DNA from: Streptococcus hillyeri
Lineage (GTDB): Bacteria; Bacillota; Bacilli; Lactobacillales; Streptococcaceae
DNA: 64,000 nucleotides
Direction of reading: 5' to 3'
Assembly: GCF_003686955.1 (NCBI RefSeq)
Contig: NZ_RCVM01000012.1
Span: 1 to 64,000 of the forward strand
Of this stretch, positions 29,793 to 39,002 are shown piece after piece. The stretch's first letter is position 1. Each line of letters begins with the position of its first letter. The position numbers and the translations under genes are program-made. The notes below the pieces were generated by a model, which was not told where the DNA came from, did not search any database, and worked only from the letters and a program-made list of their open reading frames with translations.

Positions 29793-29828
29793 TAAAAACC
29801 CCATTTCCAATTATGGAAATGGGGTTTT
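29793..29828. terminator. Bidirectional terminator between the toxin and sortase genes
   Basis: AAAAACCCCATTTCCA and TGGAAATGGGGTTTT pair fully around ATTA; A and T runs lie on both sides. It serves both convergent units. Confidence 0.9.
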
Positions 29829-29835
29829 AGCAAGA

Positions 29836-30690
29836 TTAACGAGTTGGTGTATAAGTTAACTGATCACCATGTTTTTCCAAGAATTCTGGAAGTTCTTCGT
29901 CTGGAATTTGACGCATGTAAAGATTGCTACGGATGGTATCATCATCTTCACGGCAAGTCGAAAGAACAAGGTATTTATCATTTTCGTTAATCACGATATT
30001 TTTATTGCTTGTATGCGACTGCTTTTGAACTTCTGTCAATTGCTCTTTAAATTCAGCTTTGCTTGCAAACTCTGTTTTATAGAAAGCTGTCGTCTCAGGG
30101 ACAATAATCAAGAAGGCTGCTTCATAATAGTATTTACGCTCAGGTGTCTCAATAACGACATAAGGGTGTTCATCAAAAAAAGCTTGATCATCATAGTAAT
30201 TAACCACCTTGAACATCCGATGGTCAGGAACCTTACTTCCACGAGCATGGCCAAATAGCCATGTCAACTCATCATCAAAATTTTTAGAATTGTCCATATC
30301 CATAAAGACAGCACCTAACAAGGGAACATTCTCACCTTCAAAGGTTTTGTCAAGATAGGTCGCATTGTCTGTCGTTTGAACAACAGGTTCATCTAATAAC
30401 GTTCCAGGAGCATAAACGTAACCTACTGTTTCTGAGTTAGTCGCTGATAATCCAGCAAAGCGGTTAGCTAGATATTCTTTTTCTTCAGCACTAACAGTAT
30501 AGGTTGCCTTCTTGGATTCAGATTTAGTGGCTTTTTGCTCTGTTTTTGGAAAATTACCAGTATTCGTGTTAGAGGATTGGTTTTTATTAAAGAAGAAGTA
30601 ACCACCAATAGCAACTAGAGCAACTGCTAAGATAGAAAATAAGACTGGAAATAATTTTTTATTTTTCATTTGTCGTCTGCTTGTCATCAT
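29836..30690 (-). CDS. Class B sortase
   Basis: The 284-residue transpeptidase has an N-terminal membrane anchor (about 11-34), a Ser/Thr/Lys-rich linker and the sortase β-barrel. H148 in LFGHAR, C246 in LVLSTC and R254 or R260 form the active site. Sortases cut a sorting motif and attach the protein to the cell wall or to a partner. It lies after a small secreted protein whose C-terminus is LPKTSAVK, probably its substrate. SD AAGGATAC precedes the ATG pair at 30690. The terminator upstream implies lower expression than the substrate. Confidence 0.88.
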   Translation of the reverse strand: MMTSRRQMKNKKLFPVLFSILAVALVAIGGYFFFNKNQSSNTNTGNFPKTEQKATKSESKKATYTVSAEEKEYLANRFAGLSATNSETVGYVYAPGTLLDEPVVQTTDNATYLDKTFEGENVPLLGAVFMDMDNSKNFDDELTWLFGHARGSKVPDHRMFKVVNYYDDQAFFDEHPYVVIETPERKYYYEAAFLIIVPETTAFYKTEFASKAEFKEQLTEVQKQSHTSNKNIVINENDKYLVLSTCREDDDTIRSNLYMRQIPDEELPEFLEKHGDQLTYTPTR

Positions 30691-30709
30691 GTATCCTTAT
30701 CTTTTTACT

Positions 30710-30740
30710 AAAAAAGCTGTCGTATAAGACAGCCTTTTTT
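30710..30740 (-). terminator. Terminator/attenuator between substrate and sortase genes
   Basis: GCTGTCT and AGACAGC-type arms (GGCTGTC/GACAGCT) close a short loop, and TTTTTT follows on the minus strand. It should end most transcripts of the upstream gene and let a fraction continue into the sortase gene. Confidence 0.8.
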
Positions 30741-30758
30741 TATGAAAATAATCTTAAA

Positions 30759-31184
30759 TTATTTTACTGCAGATGTTTTTGGAAGAGCTTTAGAAGTAGT
30801 AGCAGTTTTAGCAGCTTTTACAACTTTAGCTTCTTTTTTAGTTTCAGCTTTTGGAGCTTCTTCAGCTTTTTTGTCTTCAGCTTTAGGTGCAGTTTCAGCA
30901 GCACCTACTTTAGCTTGAACGTCTGCAAGTTGAGCTTTAAGAACGTTGATTTCAGCAACTTTAGCATCGTATTCTTTTTGAGCACGAGCCACTTCAGCTT
31001 CTGCGTCAACTACAAGAACTTTAGCTGCATCAAGTTGCTCGTAAAGGAAAGCTTTAGCAGCAGCATCGTTACGAGTTGTTTGAGCTGCATCGTAGTTACC
31101 TTGGAAGTTTGGTCCTTGAGCTAATACAGGTGTAGCAGCTGCAAGTGTCAATGCTGCAAGTGATAAAAATGCAAATTTTTTCAT
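30759..31184 (-). CDS. Secreted coiled-coil protein ending in a truncated sorting motif (LPKTSAVK)
   Basis: The 141-residue product has a signal peptide (cut likely after VLA near residue 22), a heptad-rich helical segment (about 55-95, AEAEVARAQKEYDAKVAEINVL), an A/K/E-rich extended region and the C-terminus ALPKTSAVK. LPKTS looks like a sortase motif, but the usual hydrophobic stretch and longer basic tail are absent; only three residues follow it. It sits directly upstream of a class B sortase. The SD is AGAGGTTCTCAAA. Codon use is strongly biased, suggesting high expression. Confidence 0.8.
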   Translation of the reverse strand: MKKFAFLSLAALTLAAATPVLAQGPNFQGNYDAAQTTRNDAAAKAFLYEQLDAAKVLVVDAEAEVARAQKEYDAKVAEINVLKAQLADVQAKVGAAETAPKAEDKKAEEAPKAETKKEAKVVKAAKTATTSKALPKTSAVK

Positions 31185-31211
31185 TTTGAGAACCTCTTAT
31201 TTTTTCTTTTT

Positions 31212-31265
31212 CTAGGATTATCATCCTAAAAAAATAATAATACACCTTTTTGTTATCGATGTCAA
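31212..31265 (-). promoter_or_regulatory. Strong promoter and leader hairpin of the LPKTS-protein gene
   Basis: TTGACA (31265-31260), a 17-bp spacer and TATTAT (31242-31237) are near consensus. A small stem TAGGAT/ATCCTA in the leader (31212-31227) may stabilise the mRNA. Confidence 0.75.
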
Positions 31266-31783
31266 GGTTTTTTGTTTCTTTTTTGAAAAAAATTAAGTCA
31301 TTTTAGGCTTTAAAGTTCCTTATTTATTAGAAAAAATCCACATTAGGACTATGTTTACTTTAAAATACTCTTCAAAAACACACAAAAAGCGAACAATAGT
31401 ATATATTCATCTTTATGTATTGCATCAAAAACTGTATAAAATATGGTTTTTATAACTGAACAGGTGTCTAAAAACAAACGAGAGGCTATTGTCTATTTAA
31501 GAAAAAAGATGAGATTATCTTCCATAACAACTGTTTTTTTACTGTAGTCAACTAGCAGATAAAAAACATGCTACAGTTGCGACTTGTTTCTAATTTAATA
31601 TCAAAAGAATATTTTATGCTTCGATTTTACTCAACTCGTATCATGTCATCACTTCTAGTTGAAATAATATACGTAACAACAATTTCTTTCTATATTTCTA
31701 TTAAAAAATGCTACCAATCTAGGATTGATTATATTACGACTGATTGACTGTTGTCATTTTTAGGTCACTTCACAAAGTGTCAG
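31266..31783. other. AT-rich intergenic region of about 500 bp, no gene seen
   Basis: I found no open frame with an SD, no repeat copy and no RNA gene. It may hold decayed sequence. Confidence 0.4.
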
Positions 31784-31818
31784 AAAAAGGTGTAGAAGCA
31801 CACACCTCTACACCTTTT
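31784..31818 (-). terminator. Terminator after the phosphatase gene
   Basis: AAAAAGGTGTAGA and TCTACACCTTTTT pair fully around a 9-base loop. On the minus strand the T-rich arm follows the stem. Confidence 0.85.
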
Positions 31819-31830
31819 TATCTCAATAGA

Positions 31831-32514
31831 TTAGTTTAAAGCTAACAGCTCTGCCCCTTTTTCACGATAAGAGAGATCACCGATCGTCTCAATCGTGAAT
31901 GCCCCATCTTCAAATGTGACTTGGGTAATGCTACCGTTAGCGATATAAGTCGATTTCACATAATCTGGGTCAATCAAGGATAGGAAGGTCCCAATCGTCA
32001 TTCCATGACTGACAACAAGGACATCGCCACCACCGCCAGCTTCAACTTGCTTGGCAATGCTTGTGAAACCATCTAAAATTCTTCCGCTCAGCTGTTCCCA
32101 CGTTTCAGCCCAACCAGCTGTATCAGCCTCATAGATCCCCTCAGCCATCTCTTGATAGCTTAACTCCTTGTGTGAACGGTTGAAAATACGTGGTAAGATG
32201 CCATGGAACAAATCAACATCAAAGCCACCATCCATACTGCCAAAACACCACTCACGAATGCGCTTATCTCTCGTATGAGGAAGGCGGGATAACTTCATCT
32301 CTTCTAAGATAATATCCAAGGTCAAGATTGTGCGCCCTAAGTCACTGGTATAAGCCGATTGGAAATCAAGCTGCGCCTCACGCAAACCACGCCCAAGCTC
32401 ACGGATACCTCTTTCACCTTCTGCAGTTAAAGGCGTATCCGACCACCCCTGTGCTCTTCCAATAGTATTAAACATCGTCTTACCATGTCGTGCAATAAAT
32501 AAACGTGTCGTCAT
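31831..32514 (-). CDS. Histidine phosphatase family protein (phosphoglycerate mutase-like)
   Basis: The 227-residue product has the catalytic RHGK (MTTRLFIARHGKTMFN) and the second His in VVSHGMTIGTFL. Members remove phosphate from small molecules or act as mutases; this one is probably a broad phosphatase. I use the ATG at 32514 by family alignment. No clear SD precedes it; an in-frame ATG at 32553 has a weak AGG upstream, so the start is uncertain. Confidence 0.83.
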   Translation of the reverse strand: MTTRLFIARHGKTMFNTIGRAQGWSDTPLTAEGERGIRELGRGLREAQLDFQSAYTSDLGRTILTLDIILEEMKLSRLPHTRDKRIREWCFGSMDGGFDVDLFHGILPRIFNRSHKELSYQEMAEGIYEADTAGWAETWEQLSGRILDGFTSIAKQVEAGGGGDVLVVSHGMTIGTFLSLIDPDYVKSTYIANGSITQVTFEDGAFTIETIGDLSYREKGAELLALN

Positions 32515-32648
32515 AACATGTGTGGGGTAAACTAATAGATTTAAAATCTCCATTCAAAACCTAGCTGATCACCCATGTTCAGTCATCAATAGCTGAACGC
32601 TCTCCTTCTATTTAATTCTCTCCCTTATAGTTTACCATAAGTTGAACA

Positions 32649-32745
32649 TAATACTAACTAAAACCTGTTAACCTCACTTCGTTTGCTGATTTATCAATGA
32701 TGTTAGAAGTTCTAAAATGCCAATTTTGATTTTGGATGAGTATTA
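32649..32745 (+). repeat. BOX-like dispersed repeat, short copy (B4)
   Basis: TAATACT begins it and AATTTTGATTTTGGATGAG then TATTA ends it. The inner part (CCTCACTTCGTTTGCTG, then GAAGTTCTAAAATG) matches the right third of B1. Confidence 0.7.
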
Positions 32746-32765
32746 CACCAATATTTAGCTAGTGT

Positions 32766-32812
32766 TAAAAAGAACCTATTACTCAAATTTATGAGTCGTA
32801 GGCTCTTTCATT
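32766..32812 (-). terminator. Terminator after the alcohol dehydrogenase gene
   Basis: On the minus strand AAAGAGCCTA and TAGGTTCTTT pair, with ACTC/GAGT inside, and TTAAC follows. Confidence 0.7.
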
Positions 32813-32833
32813 TTATAACATCGAATAATTGAC

Positions 32834-33880
32834 TTATTCAGCGACTACTAGCATTGACTTGATCGTTTTCCTATCTGCCATGTCTTGGTAGGCTTGGTTG
32901 ACATCTGCGAGGTCGTAGATTTTGGTGAAGACTTTACCTGGGTTGATATCTCCATCTAGGACGGCTTTTAGAAGTCCACCTTTGACATAGGTTGTTACAG
33001 ATGCTGATCCACCACCGAAGGAGATGTTTTGTGCGAAGGTTGAGCCGATAGCACGGTTATTATAGTGCGGTACTCCAACATAACCTACTCGTCCACCATT
33101 ATGAAGCACACCTAGGGCTTGTTCGATGGCAGCTTCTGTACCGACACATTCAAGAGCTGCGTCAGCACCTCCGCCTAAGATTTCACGTACCTTGGCAATC
33201 CCTTCTGCACCACGTTCGGCTACGACAGCGGTAGCTCCTAGCTCAAGCGCGAGTTTCTGACGGTCTTCGTGGCGACTCATCATGATAATCTGAGAAGCTC
33301 CGCGCATTTTTGCCGCAATAACCGCACACTGCCCAACGGCACCATCTCCGATAACGACCACTTTGTCTCCTTTTTCGACCTGTGCCACGCGCGCAGCATG
33401 GTAGCCAGTTGGCATGACGTCAGCAAGGGTGAGGAGGGATTTCAACATGCCTTCAGAATAGTCTGATGGCTGTCCTGGAACCTTGATGAGAGCCCAGTTT
33501 CCGTAGTGGAAACGGAGATACTCAGCTTGGAAACCGCCACCCCAGTTGGTTGGGGCTGGGTGATTGTCACAAGTCCCGTCAAATCCAGCACGGCAGGCAT
33601 CACAGTGACCGCAACCATGTGTAAAAGGAGCAATGACAAAATCACCAGGTTTTACCGTTGTAATGTCTGGTCCGACTTCTTCGACAATGGCTAGCGCTTC
33701 GTGACCAGAGTTATTGGTATGGTTATCACGCGCATCTCCGTGTGAATAAGACCAGAGGTCTGACCCACAGACACAGGCACGAACAATCTTTAAAATCACA
33801 TCATCACTGGCTTGAATTGTTGGCTTTGCCACTTCTTCAATAATCATAGAGCCAGCTTTTTCAAAAATAGCAGTTTTCAT
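32834..33880 (-). CDS. Zinc-dependent alcohol dehydrogenase (MDR family)
   Basis: The 348-residue enzyme has the catalytic zinc region (VCGSDLW, SGHEALAIVEEV), the structural zinc loop CGHCDACRAGFDGTC with four cysteines, and the NAD-binding VIGDGAVGQCAV. It oxidises or reduces alcohols/aldehydes. Homologues start MKTAIF (33880), but the only good SD (AAAGGAG) lies before an in-frame ATG at 33916, so a 12-residue extension is possible. Its promoter has a MerR-type 19-bp spacer with a palindrome, as in NmlR-controlled adhC genes. Confidence 0.87.
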   Translation of the reverse strand: MKTAIFEKAGSMIIEEVAKPTIQASDDVILKIVRACVCGSDLWSYSHGDARDNHTNNSGHEALAIVEEVGPDITTVKPGDFVIAPFTHGCGHCDACRAGFDGTCDNHPAPTNWGGGFQAEYLRFHYGNWALIKVPGQPSDYSEGMLKSLLTLADVMPTGYHAARVAQVEKGDKVVVIGDGAVGQCAVIAAKMRGASQIIMMSRHEDRQKLALELGATAVVAERGAEGIAKVREILGGGADAALECVGTEAAIEQALGVLHNGGRVGYVGVPHYNNRAIGSTFAQNISFGGGSASVTTYVKGGLLKAVLDGDINPGKVFTKIYDLADVNQAYQDMADRKTIKSMLVVAE

Positions 33881-33945
33881 TTTTTCTATATTCGGATAGC
33901 AGGGAAAACATCCCAACTATCCTACTCCTTTCTTTCGATAGTATC

Positions 33946-33976
33946 ATCATACACCTTGGAGTGCACTCCAAGTCAA
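33946..33976 (-). promoter_or_regulatory. MerR/NmlR-type promoter of the dehydrogenase gene
   Basis: TTGACT (33976-33971) and TATGAT (33951-33946) are 19 bp apart. The long spacer holds the palindrome CTTGGAGTGCACTCCAAG. A long spacer with a dyad is the hallmark of MerR-activated promoters. Confidence 0.85.
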
Positions 33977-34036
33977 GTCCTAGTTCAAAAATCGGATTTG
34001 AGTAGACTATTTCGTTTTCTGCCGTTAGTCACTCCT

Positions 34037-34416
34037 CTATTCGTCAAATAATTCTTGCTCATGAGGGAGAATACCATTCTTGTAGTTGTCAATCTTGTAC
34101 TGCAAACGATCACGCGCCTGCGTTAACTCTGCTAAGCGCTGATTCATGTCCTCTAACTGCTCAGATAACAATTCAATACGAGCTGGTACGGTCTGATCTC
34201 CTTGATTCAATAATTGAATGTACTCAATCAAAGGCTCCACGCCCACACCAGCATTACGATAGCAGCGGACAAATTCCAACAATTGCACCTCATGCTCTGT
34301 GAAATCACGGATTCCTGACGTATTTCTCGTTACAGGTGGAATCAAACCAATCCTCTCGTAGTAACGAATGGTATCTGCGGAAATCCCCGTCATTTCACTG
34401 ACTTTTTAATATTCAT
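34037..34416 (-). pseudogene. MerR-family regulator (NmlR-like) with a frameshift at its fifth codon
   Basis: The body MTGISADTIRYYERIGLIPPVTRN is the MerR head, followed by a coiled coil (EQLEDMNQRLAELTQARDRLQ). The natural start is the ATG at 34416 with AAAGGAGGCGGTC before it, giving MNIKK and then a stop after three more codons. Adding one A to the A5 run would give MNIKKVSEMTG and restore the frame. As written, only a start at 34393 without an SD could make protein, lacking part of the first helix. No catalytic cysteine was seen in the visible body. Confidence 0.75.
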
Positions 34417-34441
34417 GACCGCCTCCTTTCATCTTGTCCTT

Positions 34442-34472
34442 ATTATAAACCTTGAAGTGCACTCCAAGTCAA
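34442..34472 (-). promoter_or_regulatory. MerR/NmlR-type promoter of the regulator gene
   Basis: TTGACT (34472-34467), a 19-bp spacer with CTTGGAGTGCACTTCAAG and TATAAT (34447-34442) repeat the layout found at the dehydrogenase promoter. The regulator would control itself and the dehydrogenase. Confidence 0.82.
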
Positions 34473-34519
34473 GTAAAAACTAAAGGCGGACTTTAAAAAG
34501 TCTCGCCTTATTAGTATTG

Positions 34520-35383
34520 CTATCTCATTTTCATCAGAGCTAGTCGCTCTTGTTTTTTGATTTCTTCTATTAAATGATGAAATTCTTGCTGCGCAGTGAT
34601 ATTGTCTTTAGCGTCAAATTGCAGGTACTCAAGAAATACTGGATCTGTTCCTTTTTGCTGATAAATGTTGCCTTGAAAGAAATAGCGGCGCGTTTTTCGA
34701 TCAATGGCAAGAAGGGACGAGCGCCAGCGGGCATTACTTTGATTATCAGGCTTCCAGCTGATTTTTAATTGTTTGTCTAGATAGTACCAGCCCATCAGTT
34801 GGAGCTTGATGGTCATTTTACGGACGGGATCTTGGTAAAAGCAGGGCAGTGAAAAGACTTGGTCACCGTCTCTTAAAAAGGGGTGAAAATCTTGGATTCC
34901 TTGATAATCTTCCTTAGGAACAAAGTTATCGCCTTCATGTTCTTTATGAAAAAGAGCTGAATGGGCGTCTCGAAAGGGATCGTAGGTGTCTGCGTCAGCT
35001 ATTTTCCCAGACAATAGCCTATCAATCTCTTGAGGTTCATAGTAAGTAATGTAGGATTTGAGGTTCTTTCGATCACTTGGCACCTGTAAAATCTGAATCG
35101 AAATTTGCCCTCGATGAGGAACCGCTAATAAAGCTTGGTAAAGTTGTGATGGGGTAAAGGTTTTGATACGTTGCCAATTGTCGCTGTAGCCCAATTTTGA
35201 TCGGTTCAACACGTACAGACTGTCTTTGTCATCCAACTTAAACACAATGATGAAGTAGAGGTTTTTACGATCTTTATTTCTTCTAAAAATCGGTGTCTGG
35301 TAGAGGGAGTCCTTTTTAAAGAGTTTTAAAAATTTACCAGCTGGGACAATTCTTATGTGATTGGTTTCTTTTTTTGACATCAT
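34520..35383 (-). CDS. Protein of unknown function
   Basis: The 287-residue product is soluble, rich in aromatic and basic residues, with no signal peptide or membrane helix. No family was recognised. I chose the ATG pair at 35383 because a weak GAG lies 8 bases upstream; a GTG at 35392 has no SD. The gene follows the NmrA-type reductase directly and may be translated by coupling. An ordered β-rich fold is suggested by repeated YFIIVF and YYLDKQL segments. Confidence 0.65.
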   Translation of the reverse strand: MMSKKETNHIRIVPAGKFLKLFKKDSLYQTPIFRRNKDRKNLYFIIVFKLDDKDSLYVLNRSKLGYSDNWQRIKTFTPSQLYQALLAVPHRGQISIQILQVPSDRKNLKSYITYYEPQEIDRLLSGKIADADTYDPFRDAHSALFHKEHEGDNFVPKEDYQGIQDFHPFLRDGDQVFSLPCFYQDPVRKMTIKLQLMGWYYLDKQLKISWKPDNQSNARWRSSLLAIDRKTRRYFFQGNIYQQKGTDPVFLEYLQFDAKDNITAQQEFHHLIEEIKKQERLALMKMR

Positions 35384-35388
35384 TATGC

Positions 35389-36213
35389 TCACTCTAGAAA
35401 CTGAGAAAGACTTGTTGCCTTTCTGCCCAAAACCCTCTCTATATCATGTGATACTCCAGCCTGTTCACCTCTGGCAATAGCCGTGTAAGTAGATACCCAA
35501 CTGTCGTATTCCCAATCTTCTGCTTCCCAGACTTTACGAGAGACGTAGGCTTCGTCAACACTTTCTTCAACATATGAAATCTTCTTATCCCATATATTAC
35601 TAATTTGCTCTGCCATTTCTGACAAGGTCAATTCTTCAGGACCCGTCATATCCAAGGTTTCATTTTCCCATTTTTCAGGATTTTGAAGAATGGCTAGCGC
35701 AACGCTGACAACATCGTCACGAACAACAGCAGACACCTTTCCCTTACCAGCGGGTCCTTTTATCTCACCGTAAGTATTAGCCAAATCAACAAAGAAATCC
35801 ATATAAAAATTATCACGTAAAAAGGTATAGGTAAAACCATTTTGTTTGATGTAATCCTCAGTCATGGCATGGTCACGCGCCAAGGTAAAGGTCGCATCAA
35901 GAGCTGCGTTGTAAAAACTTGTATAGATAATATGGTTGACCCCAGCCGTTTTTGCGGCATCAATCAAGTCTTTATGTTCTTTGACACGATTAACTGACTC
36001 TCGTGCTGATACCATAAAAAGAACATCCACACCAGATAGACTATCAATAGTGATTTGGCTATTATCATAATAAGCTCTGTGAATGGTCGTGTGAGGTAAG
36101 ACCTCAACAGCCTCTGGTCGGCGAGCTAAAAGTCTAGCTGAAATTCCTTTTTCTGATAAACCACGTGCCAACTGACTTCCTAAATGTCCAGTCACTCCAG
36201 TAATAGCAATCAT
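35389..36213 (-). CDS. NmrA/QorB-type NAD(P)-binding reductase
   Basis: The 274-residue protein has the Rossmann start MIAITGVTGHLGSQLARGL (GxxGxxG), HIIYTSFYNA and LRDNFYMD. This fits the atypical short-chain family that includes quinone reductase QorB and the redox sensor NmrA. An SD GGAGGAA stands before two ATG codons; the second (36213) has better spacing. The gene sits after the DinB-superfamily gene by 10 bases. Confidence 0.83.
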   Translation of the reverse strand: MIAITGVTGHLGSQLARGLSEKGISARLLARRPEAVEVLPHTTIHRAYYDNSQITIDSLSGVDVLFMVSARESVNRVKEHKDLIDAAKTAGVNHIIYTSFYNAALDATFTLARDHAMTEDYIKQNGFTYTFLRDNFYMDFFVDLANTYGEIKGPAGKGKVSAVVRDDVVSVALAILQNPEKWENETLDMTGPEELTLSEMAEQISNIWDKKISYVEESVDEAYVSRKVWEAEDWEYDSWVSTYTAIARGEQAGVSHDIERVLGRKATSLSQFLE

Positions 36214-36223
36214 CATTTCCTCC

Positions 36224-36745
36224 TTAATCTGTCAATCCCAAAAGGCGACGTGCATAAAAGACCTGACCTGAGTGCATGGTCACATCATCTAAAGTTGATA
36301 CCAAGCGTACCCCACGAGTTACCGCTGGTGTCCAAGACTCATCCACAATATCATCAAGGCTGTCTTCAGTCAGACTGTCAATATAAGCAACTGCTTGCTC
36401 TTTTGCTGCCTTGAAATAAGCAAAGAGATCGTCAAAATTATCCACTGTGATGGTTTGTGCCTCTTCTAGCGTATGTAACCAACTTGGATTTTGACTTTTG
36501 TTTTCTGGTAACTTTGTCTTCCAATCTTGGTGATAAAGCCATTCGGTACCAGCTAACTCTGCTATCTGAATATCCAAGACCATTGCCGTGTGCCAAAGTA
36601 GCCAGGTCATTGACTTAATCTGCGGAGCAATTTGTGCAGCTGGAAAGGCATTAGCCTGCTCCACAGTCACACCTTCAAAAGCTCTTCCAAACCGCTCGTA
36701 GGCGCGTGTGAGGTCATCAATCAATAATTCTTTGTATCTTGTCAT
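36224..36745 (-). CDS. DinB-superfamily (DUF664-like) metal-binding protein
   Basis: The 173-residue protein looks like a four-helix bundle with candidate metal ligands in LLWHTAMVLD and MHSGQVFYARRLLG. Members include thiol transferases acting on bacillithiol or mycothiol. It is unrelated to the polymerase named DinB. It follows the osmoprotectant permease gene by a few bases on the same strand. Substrate unknown. Confidence 0.75.
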   Translation of the reverse strand: MTRYKELLIDDLTRAYERFGRAFEGVTVEQANAFPAAQIAPQIKSMTWLLWHTAMVLDIQIAELAGTEWLYHQDWKTKLPENKSQNPSWLHTLEEAQTITVDNFDDLFAYFKAAKEQAVAYIDSLTEDSLDDIVDESWTPAVTRGVRLVSTLDDVTMHSGQVFYARRLLGLTD

Positions 36746-36754
36746 CATTTTCTC

Positions 36755-38281
36755 CTAGTTTTCAATAAATCCATTTTCCACTAAATAAGTATGTGCGACT
36801 TCCGCCGCTGGTTTTCCTTTGACATCAACTTGGTAGTTCATCTCGGACATATCGCTCTCAGAAATTTTGCCAGCTAACCGGTTTAGGACTTTTTCCAGTT
36901 CTGGATACTTGTCTAATAACTCTTTTTTCAAAAGCGGTGCTCCCTGATATGGCGGGAAGAGCTGTTTGTCATCTTCTAAGACCACTAAATCATATTGCTT
37001 GATTTGACTATCTGTTGAATAAGCGTCAATAAGGTTCACATCTCCTGTTTGAATAGCTTGATAGCGAAGGCTTGGCTCCATAGTGTTTACCTTGAAATTT
37101 AATCCATACAGTTTTTGTAAGCCAGGATAGCCATCTGCACGGTCATTAAACTCCAATGAAAATCCTGCAACTAATTGGTCTTGTACCTTAGCCAAATCTG
37201 AAATTTTTGTCAGGCCATGCTCCTCTGCAAAGTCACGTGTCACTGCAAGAGCGTAAGTGTTTTGATAAGCCATCGGCCTTAACATGACCAGATTGTCCTG
37301 CGCTAAAATGCCTTCACGCGCTGCTTCAAAAACCGTTTCAGGGTCATTTGATAGTTGGGGCGAATTTTTCAATAAAGAACCTGTCACTGTCCCTGTAAAT
37401 TCAGGATAGATATCAATCTGACCAGCTTTAAGAGCCTCGTAGAGAAAACTGGTTTTCCCAAAACTTGGTTTCAACTCAACCCTTATATCAGTGTCCTGCT
37501 CGATGAGTTCCTTATACATATTGATTAGGATTTCAGGCTCTGCCCCTAATTTTCCTGCAACGGTAATCGTTTCCTTAGTCGGTTCATTTTTGGGGAAAAG
37601 GGCTGGCGCATAGGAGACAAAGAGTCCAGACACAATGGCCAACAGGGTAACTAAAATGGTTCTCAGCTTTGCCTTTTCCAAAAGCTTCAAAACCGCATTA
37701 AAGAGGACAGCCAACACCGCAGAAGACAGGGCACCAAGAAGAATGAGCGAGGAATTGTTGCGGTCAATTCCCAGCATGATGAAGGAACCTAAGCCCCCAG
37801 CCCCAATGAGTGACGCCAAGGTTGCCGTACCAATAATCATCACAGCTGACGTCCGAATCCCTGACATGATAATCGGAAGACTGATAGGAACTTCAAAAGT
37901 TTTTAGCCGTTCCCACTTAGTCATCCCAAAAGCTGTACCGGCTTCAACCAGACTAGGATCAATGCTATCTAGGGCGGTAATGGTATTTTGCATAATCGGG
38001 AAAATCGCATAAGTCACTAGCGCTACTACCGCAGGCAACGTCCCAATTCCCATAAAAGGAATGAAAAGTCCTAGCAAGGCCAGAGAAGGTATGGTTTGAA
38101 AGATACCTGTCATTTGCAAGGACAGCTCTGCCCAGCGTTTATTTTTGCTCAGTAAAATAGCAAGTGGCACCGAAATCACAATAGCAATCAAAAGAGCAAT
38201 CAAGGAAATTTGTAAGTGCTCAATCAAGGCTAGCAGCCATTCATCAAATCTATCTTGGAATGTCGTTATTAAATTAGTCAT
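36755..38281 (-). CDS. Osmoprotectant (glycine betaine/choline/carnitine) ABC permease fused to substrate-binding domain
   Basis: The 508-residue fusion has a permease part (about 1-210, five to six helices, [31 protein letters not shown] as the EAA loop), a membrane anchor ([19 protein letters not shown]), and an OpuAC-type binding domain (about 240-508, [19 protein letters not shown]). It imports compatible solutes. Its ATG overlaps the ATPase stop by 8 bp. The start at 38281 uses the GGAGGTGTGCTTG tract. Confidence 0.92.
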   Translation of the reverse strand: MTNLITTFQDRFDEWLLALIEHLQISLIALLIAIVISVPLAILLSKNKRWAELSLQMTGIFQTIPSLALLGLFIPFMGIGTLPAVVALVTYAIFPIMQNTITALDSIDPSLVEAGTAFGMTKWERLKTFEVPISLPIIMSGIRTSAVMIIGTATLASLIGAGGLGSFIMLGIDRNNSSLILLGALSSAVLAVLFNAVLKLLEKAKLRTILVTLLAIVSGLFVSYAPALFPKNEPTKETITVAGKLGAEPEILINMYKELIEQDTDIRVELKPSFGKTSFLYEALKAGQIDIYPEFTGTVTGSLLKNSPQLSNDPETVFEAAREGILAQDNLVMLRPMAYQNTYALAVTRDFAEEHGLTKISDLAKVQDQLVAGFSLEFNDRADGYPGLQKLYGLNFKVNTMEPSLRYQAIQTGDVNLIDAYSTDSQIKQYDLVVLEDDKQLFPPYQGAPLLKKELLDKYPELEKVLNRLAGKISESDMSEMNYQVDVKGKPAAEVAHTYLVENGFIEN

Positions 38282-39002
38282 CAAGCACACCTCCAAATAA
38301 TTCTTGAACAAAGGCATCAGCAGGGTGGCTTAACAGCTCTTGCGGTGTCGCTAACTGTACAATACGTCCCTGATTAAGAACGGCAATACGATCTGCTAAT
38401 TCTAAGGCTTCGCGAACATCGTGCGTGACAAATATTGTCGTCATCTGAAACTCATCATGGAGTGCCTTAGTCAATTTCTGCAACTGTTCACGGCTAATCG
38501 GATCCAGAGCAGAAAAAGGTTCATCCATCAGTAAAAAGTTTGGCTCGGCAATAATCGCACGAACAATTCCAACCCTTTGTTGTTCACCACCCGATAAATC
38601 TTTTGGGTAACGGTTCAAGTAAGCAGCCGCAGGTAGTCCAACCTTTTCAAGTAAATCACGTGTTTTTTCTGCAATTTTGTCCTTACTCCAGCCTTTCATT
38701 TTTGGAATAACGGCAATATTTTCAGCCACAGTCAGATTTGGAAAAAGTGCAATTTGTTGCAAGACATAGCCCATAGACAGGCGCAGTTCACGTAAATCCA
38801 GTTGATTTTGTTGCTTGCCATCAATGATGATTTTCCCTTCAGTCAAATCAACCAGACGATTAAGCAACTTGAGAATGGTCGTTTTCCCTGAGCCTGATGG
38901 CCCAACCAAAACTAAGAATTCCCCATCCGCAATGTCAAATGTTTGATGGTCCAGAACGGTCTTACTTCCAAAGCGTTTCGTTACCTCTTCAAATCTTATC
39001 AT
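38274..39002 (-). CDS. Osmoprotectant ABC transporter ATP-binding protein
   Basis: The 242-residue ATPase has Walker [10 protein letters not shown], signature [10 protein letters not shown], Walker [13 protein letters not shown] and the H-loop FVTHD. It powers the downstream fused permease. It overlaps the marR gene by 14 bp and the permease gene by 8 bp, a tightly coupled operon. It lacks the C-terminal CBS domains found in some OpuA ATPases. Confidence 0.92.
   Translation of the reverse strand: MIRFEEVTKRFGSKTVLDHQTFDIADGEFLVLVGPSGSGKTTILKLLNRLVDLTEGKIIIDGKQQNQLDLRELRLSMGYVLQQIALFPNLTVAENIAVIPKMKGWSKDKIAEKTRDLLEKVGLPAAAYLNRYPKDLSGGEQQRVGIVRAIIAEPNFLLMDEPFSALDPISREQLQKLTKALHDEFQMTTIFVTHDVREALELADRIAVLNQGRIVQLATPQELLSHPADAFVQELFGGVLDD

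Noticed and set aside
36224..36745. Reading the DinB-superfamily protein as a DNA-damage polymerase
   Set aside because: It lacks all Y-family motifs; the shared name is historical. The true polymerase IV is at 4316-5410.
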